A DNA stretch of 64,000 nucleotides from Flectonema sp. DT1601 (taxonomy: Eukaryota > Euglenozoa > Diplonemea > Diplonemida > Diplonemidae): positions 457,501 to 521,500 of the forward strand of contig OZ025785.1 in NCBI GenBank assembly GCA_964019425.1. The letters are read 5' to 3'. Positions 40,478 through 51,359 of the stretch are shown here, piece after piece. The position numbers and the translations under genes were made by a program. The notes below the pieces were generated by a model. The model ran no database searches and was not told where the DNA came from. It saw nothing but the letters and a program-made list of their open reading frames with translations. Each line of letters starts with the position of its first letter. The first letter of the stretch is position 1.

Positions 40478-41105
40478 AAAAGTCGTATCGATACTAATTT
40501 TTTAGTCAAAAGTTGCTTTATAGTTAATTATAGTATCAGGTTACACCCTCCTTTTTCTTTTTTTTTCTCTTCTTTTTTTATTCTTTCGTACTTTGTATTT
40601 TTTATATCATGTTTAACAACAATGGTATTGTAATTCGTGAGATGGCGGTCAGAGTTAATTCATTCAGGGAGGTCGACAGTTATCCTTCTTGGTCTCTGTA
40701 CTTCGTTATTTTTATTATTATTTTTTTTTTTATTAATAGTTACGAAATAATTGTTTACTTGCTTTGTGTTTTTATTGTGTTCATGAGGATAGAAAAAAGA
40801 GACTTTGGAAAAGTAGTCCTATTCTGAGATGGATAGTCGATTTATTTTATTTATTATTACTTTTTTTAAATTCGTGCCTTGATTTGCTTTTGTCTTAAGC
40901 TCTTTTTTTTTTTTTTTTTGCTACCGAACTTTTTCGCACTGTTAGCTGTTAACTTGTTTCTTTACTTTTACCTGCGTTTTTTTTGATGTGTTGAAAAAAA
41001 AAAAAAAAATTAGTTGTTTTTGCGTCTGTTGTCAAGGTTAGTATGATTTGAGAAAAGAAATTATTATTTTTTTTCCAAAACCAGTTATATCCTAAAAAAA
41101 CAAAC
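40478..41105. other. Intergenic, T- and A-run rich
   Basis: A 72-residue ORF at 40609-40827 is hydrophobic, drawn largely from T-runs, and unconvincing. Nothing else is seen. Confidence 0.5.
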
Positions 41106-42150
41106 ATGACTTCAGCTTCACATCAGCAGCAGCAACAGCAGCAACCTGCTGCGTACACCTACTTGAAGGCAGGTACTCACTTTGCGAAAACAAACTACCT
41201 TCCTTTTACTATTAAAGTAGTAGCGTATCCAAGTATGTGATCGTCATAAATGAGATTTTTTTTGAGAATATAATTTTTTTAAATTAAAAAAAAAAAAAAA
41301 AAAAAACAGTGGAGCGTATTCGTCTTTTGATGCAGACTCAGCACACCAACAGATCTTTAAATGGTTCTTCGATGAAGGTTTGTATTTATTTTTTAATTGT
41401 GATTGATGGCGATGAAACATAAAAAAAAAAAAAAACTAAAACCAGTCATTATTCACAACCATCGCCCACATAAAAACCGAAAGCTCTATGCTCTCACCAT
41501 GGAGAGGAGTGACACCAACTTTAGTCAGATGGTTGCCTTCACAGTATTTGGTTTTATTCTTAAAAGACATGCTGTCTGGATGGCTACCAAACTACTCTAA
41601 AGAAGACTCTTATGGTAAATATATCGCTGGGAAATTAGGATCTGGTGCAGCAACTGGTATTATTTCAGCTTTAGTTTGGGCATACCCACTTGATGTGATG
41701 AGGCAGCAGCTTGCGACGAAGAACTCTGGTTCGTGGAGAAGTGCTGCATCGCAGATTTATGCAGCGAATGGTCTTCAAGGATTCTACAGAGGATTCATGA
41801 TTGACGCTCCTGGTTTAATGATCTTCAGAGGAGTTCAGTTGGGAGGTTGGGATTTGGTTAAAGACCACCACGGAGAGGAATGGGACAAAAAATCTCGTGC
41901 ATCGAAATTCCTCCATGGGCAGACGATATCTCTCATGGGCTCTGTTTGCAGCTACCCGTACGACACTCTTCGCAGAAACTTAATCTGCATCGAAAACGCC
42001 ACATCATACAGAGAGGTTCTTAAGGCTGGAATCCTGGGATCTGGTGGAGTTCGCGCGTTCTTTTACGCTGGTTTTTCTGCGAGAGTTCTTAGCAGCTTTG
42101 TTAATGGAGGGCTACTTGAAGGGTTTGATGAGTGGAAGAAGACCAAATAA
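41106..42150 (+). CDS. Mitochondrial carrier (SLC25) protein, ADP/ATP-carrier-like, three exons
   Basis: Exons 41106-41232, 41310-41377 and 41446-42150 join in frame (phases 1 and 0) across introns of 77 and 68 bases with gtatgt/cag and gtttgt/cag ends. The protein has about 299 residues, the usual size. Three carrier signatures are seen: YPMERIR, YPLDVMR and YPYDTLR. The segment WRGVTPTLVRWLPSQ and the following KDMLSGWLP match ADP/ATP carriers. However, the RRRMMM signature of that subfamily is replaced by RRNLIC, so the substrate may differ. A poly-Gln tract precedes the first helix. It would act in the inner membrane of a mitochondrion or related organelle. A partial copy lies at 49923-50266. 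Confidence 0.8.
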
Positions 42151-43540
42151 AAACATGAAAATAAAAATAAAAAAAGAAATCTCAAGGGATGACCCCCCTG
42201 GATAACTGATTCCTTATGACAGTACTCCCTCTGGAGGGTAATAACCACTTACGTGTGTAACGTAACGGGATTCTAGCAGAGATTGTTGTCTACTAATTGC
42301 TTGAGTCCTCCGATGCTTGCTGTCGGAAAGAAAAAAAGAAGAAAAAAAAAGGAAATGTTTTTCCTGATTATGGAAAGTTCTATTTCGGTAGAGTTTTTTC
42401 TCTTTTTTTTCTTTTTTTTGGATGTCGTGGGGCAAAATAATACAGCAACCCTCATTTTTTGAGTGGTTTTTTTTTAGTATTGTGGCTGCTATTTTTTAAA
42501 TAAAATAAAAAAAACTTCTTGAGCGAAATTATTTACCAAGTTGTTTTTTTTTTTTTTGCACCGACGAAGTCGGAGAAGAAGCTATTCAGATTAAGAACCG
42601 TTATTTATTATTGTCATGTTATCTATTTCCCTGTGCGCCAGTAAAACTAGCTGACGATCAACAAAATATAAGGCTGCTTATCTGAATGGTTATTTTTTTT
42701 TTTTTTTTGAAAATATTTTCCCCTCAAATATGTTTTTTATCAAACGCACCTATTTATTGCTTTCTCAGAAAACTCCTTGAGAGTTGTTTTCTGGTGGAAA
42801 CAGTTCGCTTTTTGTGTTCCTCTCTTAGAGCCCTCTTTCTTTAGACCACAGACTTAATTCATTCTCTTCTCACCTTTTTTAGATCTTATGATTATTTCTT
42901 ATGAGAATAATATTTTTTTTTTAAAAAAATTGTTGGTAGGCAACCAATAAAATTCATTTATTTTCTTTCCTTCGCAGATTTTTGGATTTTTTTTTTGGTT
43001 CACATTTTTAAAGCAGTAGGGGAGGAGAGACTCTCTGGTAAATGCTGTGCATGTGTTCCTTTTATTTCCCGTTTCAACCGCATCTAAAAAAAGGGAAAAA
43101 AAAAAAAAAAAAAAAAAAGGAAAACAGCGAATGCAAAATTAATACCTCTTATGTGTTATTCGCTGTTGAGGGTTTTTAACCAAAAAAAAAAAAAAAAAAA
43201 AAAAGTTTTTTTTTTTGGATTTGCCTGCAAAACAATAGTAGATTTATAGCAAAAAAAAAAAAAAAAATTCAAACAGACACGAACCGACAAACCACATGTT
43301 TTGTTAATGTGTAAAAGTAGTCTTATCATTCTTTACTTAATTTATCTTTTCACGTCAGTCACATTACTCATATGCCTGCTGTGGGTAGGGCCTATTATCC
43401 CCCACCTTTTTTAGGCGACGAACATCTTCAAACAGCTTCTAACCAACCTAACGAGGACGGTTGATTTTTTAGTTCGTTTTGAGTGGAAATCCATGTTTGA
43501 GAACCAACAGGGAGTCGGCAAATTTCAAAATTACCATTGC
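42151..43540. other. Intergenic with homopolymers and one candidate RNA
   Basis: It has several A- and T-runs of 15-23 bases. The candidate structured RNA at 42561-42712 is listed separately. Bases 43489-43535 recur at 50267-50315 inside the chimeric region. Confidence 0.6.
42561..42712 (+). ncRNA. Candidate structured small RNA/3' element, copy 1
   Basis: A perfect 5-bp hairpin with a GAA loop (CCGAC-GAA-GTCGG) starts it. An arm attcagattaag (42584) pairs with cttatctgaat (42677) over 11 bp with one bulge. A T-run of about 17 follows, as in Pol III termination. Homologues at 8335, 53041 and 53136 keep the closing stem with different bases. No known RNA family is recognised; a 3' UTR element is the main alternative. 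Confidence 0.45.
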
Positions 43541-44836
43541 TATTGTATGGCAGATCGATAATATAACCACCGTTTTCTTATCTTTACTAAAGTTAATTTG
43601 AGTTTTATTTTATTATACTGATGGATATTTGTACTCCTTTATCAGTTCTCACTCTCCTGTACTCATGTACAACTCAATCGAACCCTGTCTGAAAGTGGAT
43701 AAGAATATTTGTGAAATGATATTTTTAACGTGACAATCATTATAAATTCTTAACACTTGTGTTCTACTTTTTTGAGTTTCCTTTTCGTGTTTCACATTCA
43801 GATCGCGAGATCTCTGAGTGGAACTCTCAGAAGAGCTACCGTCAGGACAATTCTTGCCATCGTGATTTGGACCCCCACGTGTCCAAGTCCAACATGCTCG
43901 TTTTTCTTTCGGTAATGACTCACTTTATTGTTGCTCTATTCTCATTCCAATCTAACAGCCATTGTTTTGAGACATTCTTAAAGACAGTAATGACTCACTT
44001 TATTGTTGCTCTATTCTCATTCCAATCTAACAGCCATTGTTTTGAGACATTCTTAAAGGACAAAAAGCAAATCGAAGAATTTCATTCGATCACTTTTGAT
44101 GAGATCTACCGAACCACATAATTTAGTTTCCATGTGATCACAATAAAACCTCAGACAACTAATGTGAGCGTTGTTATGACATCTGAGAATAAAAGGAACC
44201 ATTGATGGTCTGCGAAGAGAAAATTAAACGTAAGATGGATGGAATGTGGTTGCGACTCACTTCTTACCGACCTCAGCAGTTGAAGATCTACGTGCTGAAC
44301 TTAAGCATATCACTCAGCACAGGAAATGGGAATTTTGGTAGTTAAATATATTCTAAAAAATGAGATCACTACCTTCAGCCAGTTGGTAAGTAATTAGCTC
44401 CCGTCACTGTACTCACTTGGGAAAGTAATTATTCGAATTGGAAACACCGTATTCGGAACTCCTGCCGATACATTGATGACTTCCTTAACTGGAGTTGCAG
44501 CCCTCCTTTGGAAGAATCTGATACATTGTACTCGAAGTGGGACGCACAACATTCAAATTACTCAACTGCAGCAATATCAGGACAGTTTGTCTCCCTTCAT
44601 TAACTCTCACATTAATAATTGGTAGCATTGCAGCAATGCGTCGGCGTATCTAGATGGTGTCTCTTGCGTACAATAGTATCGAAGTCGGAGTTTTAATTCA
44701 TCACACGCTGATTTTCTTCAGGTGGTTTCCAGACAAGTGGGAAGTTGACTCACAGCAGTTTCCTTCATTCTTGAATTGAAGTTACGTATCCTTTGATTTA
44801 ATTCTTCATCACCAGAAACTCATCCAGTTTAAAATA
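43541..44836. repeat. Long LRR upstream region of gene D, copied before gene G
   Basis: About 43541-44836 matches 61125-62566 in order, apart from two extra 75-base units and small changes. It contains a stretch (43668-43765) related to the inner part of the 7287 inverted-repeat element and, at 44361-44505, an LRR 3' flank block. So an older LRR gene probably once lay upstream. Confidence 0.7.
43912..44061. repeat. 75-base tandem repeat, two units
   Basis: Two near-identical 75-base units, each beginning gtaatgactcactttattg. The homologous site before gene G (61494-61793) has four units. The frame stays open through them, but there is no good start codon. Confidence 0.85.
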
Positions 44837-47212
44837 ATGGCAACTGTCGATTCCCTGTCCTCTGTTTTGCGGAGCCATCAGAGGTTCATGGCGAAGCTGC
44901 TGGTGGAAGTGGTGAGTCGGAAGGAGGAGTCGGGGGCGCTGATGGACAGCTTTTCCGAAGTTCTCAGATCGTCGGAGGAGATCATGGTTGGAATGACGGA
45001 TGCTGAGGCTGCTACTGAATTGACGACGTACAAGGAAGTACACCGGGTGGCGAGGGAGAAGGAGTCGGCGAAGTTGGTGGAAGGAAGCTCGCGATTACTG
45101 GGAACCCTTTCCTTGCATCCTGACATGAAGTGTGCCGATATCGGGTTTGTTAAAGCTGATCTCAAGGGGGACGGGAAGTTGGAGTTGGTCGAAGATGACC
45201 TGAGGAATGTATTCTCGTCCACCTGCTTCCCTCGGCTGCTGAACGAGGATGAGTATTTCAACACACTTCAAATTGGTTACTTGGGCATGGATGAAACAGA
45301 GGAGGGTGTCCCAGCCCAACTCAGGAAGGAACTCTTCCTGCTGCTGGACTGGCCGAGACTCTCCCACTCGTCGAAGGAAGAAGTCAAATCCCAATTTGAC
45401 AACACCTCATGGGGTGACGAGATCCTCCGTGAGCTGGAAGATTCGAACAACTGGAGTACTGTGAAAAGAACATACAAATGGCCTGAACGTGTTGTGACTG
45501 CGGATGAATTGAGAACTTCACATCTTCGTACTCGAATTGACATTTTGTTCGCACAAAATCCCAACATGTTGTGTGTCTTCGATGCCTCAGAATATATCGA
45601 CGATGAAGGCACCCTTTCTAGTGATTGTGTTGAGATGCTTCCGTCTTGCATCCGTCGGTTGTCATTCACCAACTGCAGCCGTTGCATCGCATTTGAAAAG
45701 CATTTCCCGTGGGACAGTTGTGACTCGCTGACGTCAATCGATTTCACTGCTTTTCACAATGTGACGGCCATCCCCAGCAAGTGCTTGAACAACTTGAAGT
45801 CTCTGACTCACATTAATTTGTGTTCCTTGAGTGAAGTTACGAGTATTGGCGATGACTTTATTAGTAACTGTGAGTCCCTCACCTCCATCGATGTGTCCGG
45901 TTTGAAGAAACTGACTACAATAGGAGGTGGATTCTTGAATAATTCGAAGTCTCTGACTAGCGTTGACTTGTCTTCCTTGAGTGAAGTTACGAGTATTGGC
46001 GATGACTTTATTTATCACTGTGAGTCCCTCACCTCCATCGATGTTTCCGGTTTTCAGAAGCTGACTGCAATAGGAAATGGTTTCTTGCATAATTCAAAGT
46101 CTCTGACTAGCGTGGACTTGTCTTCCTTGAATGGAGTTACGAGTATTGGCGATGACTTTATTCGTCACTGTAAGTCCCTCACCTCCATCGATGTTTCCGG
46201 ATTTCAGAAACTGACTAAAATAGGAAAAGGATTCTTATATATGTCAACGTCTCTGACTCACGTGGATATATCTTCCTTTAGTGAAGTTACGAGTGTTAGC
46301 TATTGCCTTATTAGTGACTGTGAGTCCCTCACCTCCATCGGTGTTTTTGTTTGTCAGATAGGGAGTGGATTCTTGAATAATTCAAAGTCTCTGACTAGAG
46401 TGGACTTGTCTTCCTTGAGTGAAGTAACGAGTATTGGCGATGGCTTTATTAGTTTCTGTGAGTCCCTCACCTCCATCGATGTGTCCGGTTTGAAGAAACT
46501 GACTACAATAGGAAGTGGATTCTTGAGTAATTCAAGGTCTCTGACTAGCGTGGACTTGTCTTCCTTGTGCGAAGTTACGAGTATTGACGATGACTTTATT
46601 CGTCACTGTAAGTCCCTCACCTCCATCGATGTTTCCGGATTTCAGAAACTGACTAAAATAGGAAAAGGATTCTTATATATGTCAACGTCTCTGACTCACG
46701 TGGATATATCTTCCTTTAGTGAAGTTACGAGTGTTGGCAATGGCTTTATTAGTGACTGTGGGTCCCTCACCTCCATCGATGTTTCAGGTTTTAAGAAACT
46801 GACTACGATAGGGGATGGATTCTTAAGTTTTTCGTGGTCTCTGACTAGCGTGGACTTGTCTTCTTTGAATGAAGTTACGAGCATTGCCGGTGACTTTATT
46901 AGTTACTGTGAGTCCCTCACCTCCATCGATGTTTCAGGTTTGAAGAAACTGACTACGATAGGGGATGGATTCTTAGATCATTCAAAGTCTCTGACTAGCG
47001 TGGACTTGTCTTCCTTGAATGAAGTTACGAGCACTGACAATTACTTTATTAGTAACTGTGAATCCCTCACCTCCGTCAATGTTTCCGGTTTGAAGAAGCT
47101 AACCAAAATGGGACGAATTTTCCTGAAGGAAACAAAACTGACTAAGAAAGATGTCAGGGGATTGGAGAAGTGCAGTGTTGTCGTTAAAAGGGAATTTCAG
47201 AAGTTAAAATAA
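44837..47212 (+). CDS. LRR-family protein D, 19 repeats
   Basis: The 791-residue protein is the longest intact family member in the window. It has the conserved ~300-residue N-terminal domain with KADLKGDGKLELVEDD at 106-121, an EF-hand-like loop (Asp108 to Glu119). About nineteen 25-residue repeats follow; the ninth is four residues short. A block with GFQKLTKIGKGFLYMST occurs twice (about 46201 and 46630), showing internal duplication. The C-terminus KKDVRGLEKCSVVVKRE is closer to A than to B or C. No signal peptide or membrane segment is seen. It shares long 5' DNA with gene G, and its 3' flank leads into a TRPV-like gene. Confidence 0.8.
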   Translation: MATVDSLSSVLRSHQRFMAKLLVEVVSRKEESGALMDSFSEVLRSSEEIMVGMTDAEAATELTTYKEVHRVAREKESAKLVEGSSRLLGTLSLHPDMKCADIGFVKADLKGDGKLELVEDDLRNVFSSTCFPRLLNEDEYFNTLQIGYLGMDETEEGVPAQLRKELFLLLDWPRLSHSSKEEVKSQFDNTSWGDEILRELEDSNNWSTVKRTYKWPERVVTADELRTSHLRTRIDILFAQNPNMLCVFDASEYIDDEGTLSSDCVEMLPSCIRRLSFTNCSRCIAFEKHFPWDSCDSLTSIDFTAFHNVTAIPSKCLNNLKSLTHINLCSLSEVTSIGDDFISNCESLTSIDVSGLKKLTTIGGGFLNNSKSLTSVDLSSLSEVTSIGDDFIYHCESLTSIDVSGFQKLTAIGNGFLHNSKSLTSVDLSSLNGVTSIGDDFIRHCKSLTSIDVSGFQKLTKIGKGFLYMSTSLTHVDISSFSEVTSVSYCLISDCESLTSIGVFVCQIGSGFLNNSKSLTRVDLSSLSEVTSIGDGFISFCESLTSIDVSGLKKLTTIGSGFLSNSRSLTSVDLSSLCEVTSIDDDFIRHCKSLTSIDVSGFQKLTKIGKGFLYMSTSLTHVDISSFSEVTSVGNGFISDCGSLTSIDVSGFKKLTTIGDGFLSFSWSLTSVDLSSLNEVTSIAGDFISYCESLTSIDVSGLKKLTTIGDGFLDHSKSLTSVDLSSLNEVTSTDNYFISNCESLTSVNVSGLKKLTKMGRIFLKETKLTKKDVRGLEKCSVVVKREFQKLK

Positions 47213-47660
47213 TTCTAAAATATGAGATGACCACCTTCAGCCAGTTGGTAAGTAATTAGGTCCCGTCACTGTACTCACTTGGGAAAGTAATTATTCGAAT
47301 TGAAAACACCGTATTCGGAACTCCTGCCGATACATTGATGACTTCCTTAACTGGTTCTGTTGCATACAGCATAAGAAATGCTAGTTGCCCTGAAAAGTCT
47401 GGGGAGCACCCCCAACCGTTTTTGATTTTGTAATAACCGCCCCGTTCTGAAGCTATTTGTGTAGTAAACGCTAGTTTGCCGTATTGGGTTTATTGACCGA
47501 TTGTTATGCAACTGTACGCAGAAAGGTATTTTCCGTGTGTTTGCTTTTTGGTCATTGGTTGTCTTTTCGTACGTCTCGTTAAGTGTTTCAGCTATTTGTG
47601 TTTCGGAACTGTTTTGATGAAAATAATTGATTCTCTCATTTATTCTTTTCAGGTTTCCAA
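47213..47660. other. LRR 3' flank joined to the TRPV-like gene's upstream region
   Basis: Bases 47218-47355 are the LRR 3' block. 47356-47660 is the region before the TRPV-like gene, ending in a ttttcag that may be an acceptor. The same arrangement recurs at 57284-57712 after gene E. Confidence 0.65.
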
Positions 47661-49217
47661 ATGGAGGAATCACAAAACCACATATGCACCGGTAGCAACG
47701 CCCAAGATAAATATTGGAAACAAGTATTCCATCCTCTTTTTAAAAGTGAGGGGGATTCTTCAATAATTTCCGAAAGTAAAAAACTGATATCTGAATTCTA
47801 TCCGGAAGTGAAGAGGGGTCCAGTGGGTGAAACTCTTCTTCACAGATTGATATTAGGTCATCCTGATAAGGGGAAAGAGAATAAGTTGAGAAAGGTATTG
47901 GATTTACTACTCAAACTAGATGACCCAGTGTTATTAAAGGAAATAGTATGTCACGCCTACAACAGGAGAGATCCGAAAGTTGCGCAAGTAAAATCAGGAA
48001 CAGAGAGATCAACCAAATCACTTCGATATAAAGAATTAGTTTTTGATGGAGAAACAGGATTACACCTTGCTATTGCTTTTGGTGACATGGAATTGGTTGA
48101 AAAACTACTGTCGCTGGGGGCAGACTTGTGCTCTAGAGCATACGGTTCTACCTTTGCTCCTGGAGTATCCAGAACGTACTTTGGTGAATATCCCTTGTCC
48201 TTGGCAGCTGCGATGGGTTCTATGGAAGTCGCTGAAATAATGCTGCGTCACTACTCTAAACAAACACCTGCTGTTTTAGACAATGAACAAGATATTGTTT
48301 CAATGAATGACGAGGCGAAAGCTTTGGAAAAAACTAAGGATGCTTTATACAGAAAGATGGACACTTTTGATAATAACGCGTTTCATATCGCAATCATAAA
48401 CCATCGAATTGATTTTTATATCTTTCTCTTGAAAGAAGCAGTTAGAGACGGATTAACTGCCGTTCAAGTTAGTGAGTTTTATGGGGCTTATGGACTCACT
48501 CCGCTGACTTTAGCTGTTTTGTGGTATCCTGATGGCAGTGGATTTCAAAAAGTACTTGACACTTTTAAGGGAAAAGTTCTTTGGGTGTTTTCAGGAATAG
48601 AAGCAAGACTATATCCCCTTCAACAGATTGATAGTGTTCCATCTGAGGGAAGTGAGTTTATCTCTGTGATATATCTGGTGACTCGATATAATATTTTGGG
48701 GTTAGCAGAAAACCATTTACTTCAATCAATTTTAAAGGAGAAGTGGAACGATCATTTGGCGATACCCGCATACGTTGCTATGATTATTCATGTCTGGTTT
48801 CTTGGAGTAATAACTGCGTACACTGTTATGCTACACCCTCATGGAAGACTCGATGATGAACGAGCTAAGTCTCTGCAACAGATGTCGTTGGGAGTGAGTA
48901 TTTTTTATTTCGTTGGAATCTTTTATGATATCGTAGTTTGTTTGAATTATCGATCTGATTTACAATCTGTTAAGAATGTTCCTGGCGATGATACCATGAG
49001 AAGGGAACTTGACCTTCCACAAGATATCCTATCTGCATACAAATCACTAAAACACAAAGCAGCATATCCAAATTACCCCATTGAGATGCCAACTATGATG
49101 TGCTATTTTGGTGTACCGTTGACATGCTGGGATGTCATTGGTTGTCTTGGTACTATTTTTATGTTTTTGCATGTAGCTACGCGATCAGAGATTACTCGAC
49201 AACACGATTGTTATTAG
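47661..49217 (+). pseudogene. TRPV-like ankyrin-repeat channel, truncated before the pore
   Basis: Ankyrin-type repeats at about 50-260 include GETLLHRL, GETGLHLAIAFGDMELVEKLL and YFGEYPLSLAAAMGS, the last being characteristic of TRPV channels. Three hydrophobic spans follow at about 372-398 (S1-like), 410-432 (S2-like) and 480-505 (S3-like). The frame then crosses at about 49187 into sequence of the Ubl gene in a wrong frame and stops. The S4-S6 and pore regions that a channel needs are missing. So this is a truncated copy, although 518 codons remain open. Fragments of the same gene lie at 55057, 57706, 58382, 59465 and, inverted, 57935-58140. Confidence 0.7.
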
Positions 49218-49922
49218 TGATGTACACCACAACACGACAGTTAATTCATTAAAAGAAGACATAGCCGATCAATGTAATCTAAATGTCAATAAATTTAATC
49301 TGCTATTGGAAGGCGATGAACTGATTGACACAAAGTTGGTATGTTATTTGTATAAAATATTATTTTCTATCTTCGATAAACAACCTCTTTAGACACTAAT
49401 ACTCATCAGGTCATGTCGTATCCAGTCTCTGGTGATAGTGAACTTGTCCTTGAAGTAGCTAAAGAACTGAATATTGAAAGTAAATACCTGCGTTCGGGTT
49501 GCAGTTGGTGGTCAGGTCATTATATAAAACTGTCGTCTGAAGAAGTCACTGCGACTTATGAAATTTGTTGTGAACGAAAATCTGAGTTTATTGGTGCTTT
49601 TTCCAACAGTAGGAAACCATGGGGTCATTCACAAGCTGATGCTTTGACTTGGTATGGATCTCCTAGTAGGAAAGATTTCACATTTAGATGCCGAGTATTT
49701 AAAACTTTTCTACGTTGTCAGAACTACCAACCAATGCTACTCACTGCTGGTAAGTGGCATCGAATTGAGGTTCGCATTTCACAAGATTACTGTAAATATT
49801 TCATTGACGATTCTTTAGTCGCTTCAATGTCTCCAGCGAACACTTCAGATTGTCCTCAAGAAGGTTACTTTGGATTTACGACTTATACGACAGGATATTC
49901 TTTTAGGAATTTTGAAATACAG
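49187..49922 (+). pseudogene. Broken copy of the Ubl-CaaX gene
   Basis: From gagattactcgac it matches 50404-51135 of the intact gene: the rest of exon 1 (to 49338), the intron (49339-49409) and exon 2 (49410 on). It lacks the start and the first codons, and at about 49922 it passes directly into a mitochondrial-carrier fragment, so the CaaX tail is gone. Point differences from the intact gene are few. Confidence 0.85.
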
Positions 49923-50266
49923 GTAAATATATCGCTGGGAAATTAGGATCTGGTGCGGCAACTGGTATTATTTCAGCTTTAGTTTGGGCATACCCACTCG
50001 ATGTGATGAGGCAGCAGCTTGCGACGAAGAACTCTGGTTCGTGGAGAAGTGCTGCATCGCAGATTTATGCAGCGAATGGTCTTCAAGGATTCTACAGAGG
50101 ATTCATGATTGACGCTCCTGGTTTAATGATCTTCAGAGGAGTTCAGTTGGGAGGTTGGGATTTGGTTAAAGACCACCACGGAGAGGAATGGGACAAAAAA
50201 TCTCGTGCATCGAAATTCCTCCATGGGCAGACGATATCCCTCATGGGCTCTGTTTGCAGCTACCCG
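49923..50266 (+). pseudogene. Fragment of the mitochondrial-carrier gene
   Basis: Almost identical to 41616-41960 of the carrier gene's third exon. It starts in the middle of that exon and ends inside the third signature, where it joins a copy of the 43489-43535 intergenic sequence. Confidence 0.85.
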
Positions 50267-50383
50267 AAATCCATGTTTGAGAACCGACAGGGAGTCGGCA
50301 AATTTCAAAATTACCCAACTCGAATGCTGATGATAAAATAAAATCATTTCATTTATTCGAACACAAGGTCTCAACAAAAAAAA
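50267..50383. other. Intergenic with copied repeat piece
   Basis: The first ~50 bases match 43489-43535. An A-run precedes the ATG of the next gene. Confidence 0.6.
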
Positions 50384-51246
50384 ATGTCACTTTCAGTCTC
50401 TACGAGATTACTCGACAATACGATTGTTATTAGTGATGTACACCACAACACGACAGTTAATTCATTAAAAGAAGACATAGCCGATCAATGTAATCTAAAT
50501 GTCAATAAATTTAATCTGCTATTGGAAGGCGATGAACTGATTGACACAAAGTTGGTATGTTATTTGTATAAAATATTATTTTCTATCTTCGATAAACAAC
50601 CTCTTTAGACACTAATACTCATCAGGTCATGTCGTATCCAGTCTCTGGTGATAGTGAACTTGTCCTTGAAGTAGCTAAAGAACTGAATATTGAAAGTAAA
50701 TACCTGCGTTCGGGTTGCAGTTGGTGGTCAGGTCATTATATAAAACTGTCGTCTGAAGAAGTCACTGCGACTTATGAAATTTGTTGTGAACGAAAATCTG
50801 AGTTTATTGGTGCTTTTTCCAACAGTAGGAAACCATGGGGTCATTCACAAGCTGATGCTTTGACTTGGTATGGATCTCCTAGTAGGAAAGATTTCACATT
50901 TAGATGCCGAGTATTTAAAACTTTTCCACGTTGTCAGAACTACCAACCAATGCTACTCACTGCTGGTAAGTGGCATCGAATTGAGGTTCGCATCTCACAA
51001 GATTACTGTAAATATTTCATTGACGATTCTTTAGTCGCTTCAATGTCTCCAGCGAACACTTCAGATTGTCCTCAAGAAGGTTACTTTGGATTTACGACTT
51101 ATACGACAGGATATTCTTTTAGGAATTTTGAAATACACCTTCCTGAAGGATTGCCTTTCAGAGATGATGTTGACTATTTAGCTGATCATTACAGAGCTCT
51201 TAGGTCAGGTTCATCAAGTAAGGGTTGTTGTTGTCTTGTTCAGTAA
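50384..51246 (+). CDS. Ubiquitin-like domain protein with CaaX tail, two exons
   Basis: Exon 1 is 50384-50554 and exon 2 is 50626-51246, joined in phase 0 across a 71-base gtatgt/cag intron. The first ~75 residues read as a ubiquitin-like fold (TIVISDVHHNTTVNSLKEDI, then KFNLLLEGDELIDTKL). The rest (about 80-235) has aromatic, beta-rich sequence (GKWHRIEVRIS, YFIDDSLVASM, GYFGFTTYTTGYSFRNFEI), resembling a lectin/jelly-roll type domain. The protein ends KGCCCLVQ: CLVQ fits a CaaX box and the preceding cysteines could be palmitoylated, so it is likely membrane-attached. No exact family is recognised. A broken copy lies just upstream. Confidence 0.65.
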
Positions 51247-51359
51247 TCCTTTATTTTTTATTTTTTTAGTTTTTTAATTTTTATTTTTTTTTCTGTATTC
51301 GTATCGACAATAGTAATCGACTCGGCGATAAACTCTTACCAAAATACAAGTAGAGTGAA

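Noticed and set aside
40609-40827. Hydrophobic 72-residue ORF
   Set aside because: It is built mostly from T-rich low-complexity sequence.
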